From Chitinophaga barathri (lineage in GTDB: Bacteria > Bacteroidota > Bacteroidia > Chitinophagales > Chitinophagaceae), in NCBI RefSeq assembly GCF_003807585.1, contig NZ_RMBX01000009.1:124001-188000 (forward strand): 64,000 nt of DNA, in the 5' to 3' direction. The translations under genes and the position numbers were made by a program. This document shows positions 62,822-64,000 of this stretch, in pieces (the first letter of the stretch is position 1; the number at the start of each line of letters is the position of its first letter). Under the pieces are notes generated by a model. The model made no database searches. It had not been told where the DNA came from and saw nothing but the letters and a program-made list of their open reading frames with translations.

Positions 62822-62931
62822 TCCACCTCATCTCCACCTCAAGTGCGCTTACCCTATACCGATCCTATATCTATCCTATAGTCTCCTGGCTACTTTCCGG
62901 TTATTGCACAGTTATCATCCGGTTACTTTTG
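62822..62931. repeat. Degenerate 11-bp phased repeat, ten units
   Basis: Ten consecutive 11-bp units, most ending in C or CC: TCCACCTCATC, TCCACCTCAAG, TGCGCTTACCC, TATACCGATCC, TATATCTATCC, TATAGTCTCCT, GGCTACTTTCC, GGTTATTGCAC, AGTTATCATCC, GGTTACTTTTG. It occupies the gap between the convergent DeoR gene (stop 62735) and MmcQ/YjbR gene (stop 62978). The sequence differs from the array at 51415-51583 but the period is the same. Confidence 0.8.
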
Positions 62932-62977
62932 TCTAAAAAGCAAAATACTATCATATTTATGCAGAAGGCCCCTGGGA

Positions 62978-63328
62978 TCACAACCCGTTCTGCATCCTGT
63001 ACTGCTCCTGCAACTTATCCGGCGCCGCGCCATACCAGGCGCTCTGCACCGCGCTGATGAGCATGGATTTTTTTACTTTTTTCAGGTGGACGGTCGTCCA
63101 GCCCTGCAGGCCCCAGCCTCCTTTAACAGGAAAAAAACTATCCCCGTCCTGTCCGCAGAATGCAGCCTGCACCTCCGGCGTAAAACCAAAATTGGCCGTA
63201 TGCGCGGCTTCCTGCACAGTGGCAAAAATGCGTTTCTTAGTACGGAAAGCCGGGTTGCCCCAATGCAGCACTTCATATGCTTCCGGCATGGACAGGCATA
63301 CTTCCCTGAATGTTTCCATTGATATCAT
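62978..63328 (-). CDS. MmcQ/YjbR-family protein
   Basis: 116 residues; the ATG three codons later (METFREVCLSMP) is an equally good start. Family strings: SMPEAYEVLHWGNPAFRTKKRIFA, then GWTTVHLKKVKKSMLISAVQSAWYGAAP near the C-terminus. YjbR proteins have a CyaY-like DNA-binding fold and no known enzymatic role. It is divergent from the metallo-hydrolase at 63400 with a 71-bp gap. Confidence 0.85.
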   Translation of the reverse strand: MISMETFREVCLSMPEAYEVLHWGNPAFRTKKRIFATVQEAAHTANFGFTPEVQAAFCGQDGDSFFPVKGGWGLQGWTTVHLKKVKKSMLISAVQSAWYGAAPDKLQEQYRMQNGL

Positions 63329-63399
63329 ACCGCTAAAGTACAGCTTACCTCCTCTCCCAAATTGTAAGAATCCGACATTGGTTACGTACTTTCGTTTTC

Positions 63400-64000
63400 A
63401 TGGAACGGACATCCCCTAATTTCAGGAACGGCACCTTTCACAACCAGGTGCCTACGGAGATCATGGTAAAGGGCACATCCATGCTGAAACTGCTGCTCAA
63501 ATTTTTCCGGAAGCCCCCGCTGGTGTATCCCCCTGCCCCGCTTCCTTCCGTACACACAGACCTGAAAACAACACCGGCGAACGAAACGGCCATCACCTGG
63601 TTCGGGCATTCTTCTTACCTCCTGCAGGACAGGGGGCTAAACATCCTCGTGGACCCCGTTTTCAGCAGCAACGCCTCTCCCGTTCCTTTCACCGTCCGGG
63701 CATTCCAGGGCAGTAATGTATACAGCGTAAAAGACCTTCCGGACATCGATATCCTTATCATCACCCATAACCACTACGACCACCTGGACGCGCGCACCAT
63801 CCGCCGCCTGCGCCACCGGGTAAAAGCAGTATACACCGCGCTGGGCGTCGGCAAAACGCTCACGCATTACGGCATCCCCCGCTCCCTTATCACAGAAATG
63901 GATTGGGGGAACCGGCAGGAAATAGCCCCCGGCGCCTCACTCACGGCCACGCCTGCACGCCACTTTTCCGGCCGGGGCTTCCGCCGCGACGGCTCTTTAT
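63400..64000 (+). CDS. Metallo-beta-lactamase-fold hydrolase, N-terminal part
   Basis: Open from the ATG at 63400 to the window edge (200 codons, no stop). The sequence reads ITWFGHSSYLLQ, then NILVDPVFS, then LIITHNHYDHLD, where His123, His125, Asp127 and His128 form the metal-binding HxHxDH site, and later TATPARHFSGRGFRRDGSL. This order fits NAPE-PLD/UlaG-like cytosolic metallo-hydrolases of about 360 residues. The substrate is unknown. It starts 71 bp from the divergent MmcQ/YjbR gene. Confidence 0.85.
   Translation, partial: MERTSPNFRNGTFHNQVPTEIMVKGTSMLKLLLKFFRKPPLVYPPAPLPSVHTDLKTTPANETAITWFGHSSYLLQDRGLNILVDPVFSSNASPVPFTVRAFQGSNVYSVKDLPDIDILIITHNHYDHLDARTIRRLRHRVKAVYTALGVGKTLTHYGIPRSLITEMDWGNRQEIAPGASLTATPARHFSGRGFRRDGSL

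Noticed and set aside
1..64000. Prophage, integrative element or insertion sequence
   Set aside because: No integrase, transposase, phage structural gene, tRNA or clear direct-repeat boundaries could be found.

Overview
The window comes from a member of the Bacteroidota, most likely a Chitinophaga-like soil saprophyte of the Chitinophagaceae. Three SusC/SusD-type loci are present (one represented only by a SusD tail), with DUF4959/5126/5000, DUF4998 and DUF4466-type surface lipoproteins, a type IX secretion sorting tail, LytTR and giant hybrid histidine kinases, FtsX-like permeases, and TAnnTTTG-type -7 promoter boxes. No tRNA, rRNA, transposase or phage gene was seen. This assignment is inferred from gene content.

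Layout. 1-2143: end of a glycan-uptake operon (SusD tail, two lipoproteins, terminator). 2288-2655: an 18-copy, 21-bp phased repeat. 2769-5966: GH28 enzyme, rpiA and a ThuA-domain protein. 6064-6201: a palindromic intergenic repeat. 6340-16061: a complete minus-strand uptake operon (SusC, SusD, two lipoproteins, then two alginate-lyase-family enzymes behind an internal terminator), with an 18-bp perfect palindrome upstream of susC. 16476-24850: ABC permease, SnoaL-like protein, LytS/LytTR pair, second ThuA protein, RraB-like/TPR protein and an orphan histidine kinase. 24965-34165: a frameshifted GH71/99-like secreted enzyme, a GH92 mannosidase, a membrane-anchored LamG/Kelch/SARP-like regulator, a CBM6-like protein and a GH43 enzyme. 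34408-39302: universal stress protein, acetyltransferase and a 1196-residue hybrid kinase. 39425-39859: a possible SRP-like small RNA and a frameshifted DUF1801 gene.

39932-51264 is the most unusual part. It is a four-gene divergent island encoding a caspase-subtilase fusion, a caspase-alpha/beta-hydrolase fusion, a CHAT protease and a membrane-anchored STAND NTPase. Catalytic residues are visible in all of them. It looks like a signal-activated proteolytic and possibly lipolytic conflict or cell-death module. Caspase, CHAT and STAND conflict systems are known as a class; this four-protein combination is one I do not recognise as a named system.

51668-62735 is a third uptake and catabolic locus: DeoR regulator, SusC, SusD, GH20 hexosaminidase, GntP permease, RidA-like protein and a KDG-kinase-like PfkB kinase. 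It suggests use of amino-sugar glycans with uptake and phosphorylation of a sugar acid. The window ends with an MmcQ/YjbR protein and the start of a metallo-beta-lactamase-fold hydrolase.

A theme across the window is that three long gaps between convergent genes (2091-2769, 51264-51668 and 62735-62978) each hold DNA repeats with a helical period of 21 or 11 bp.
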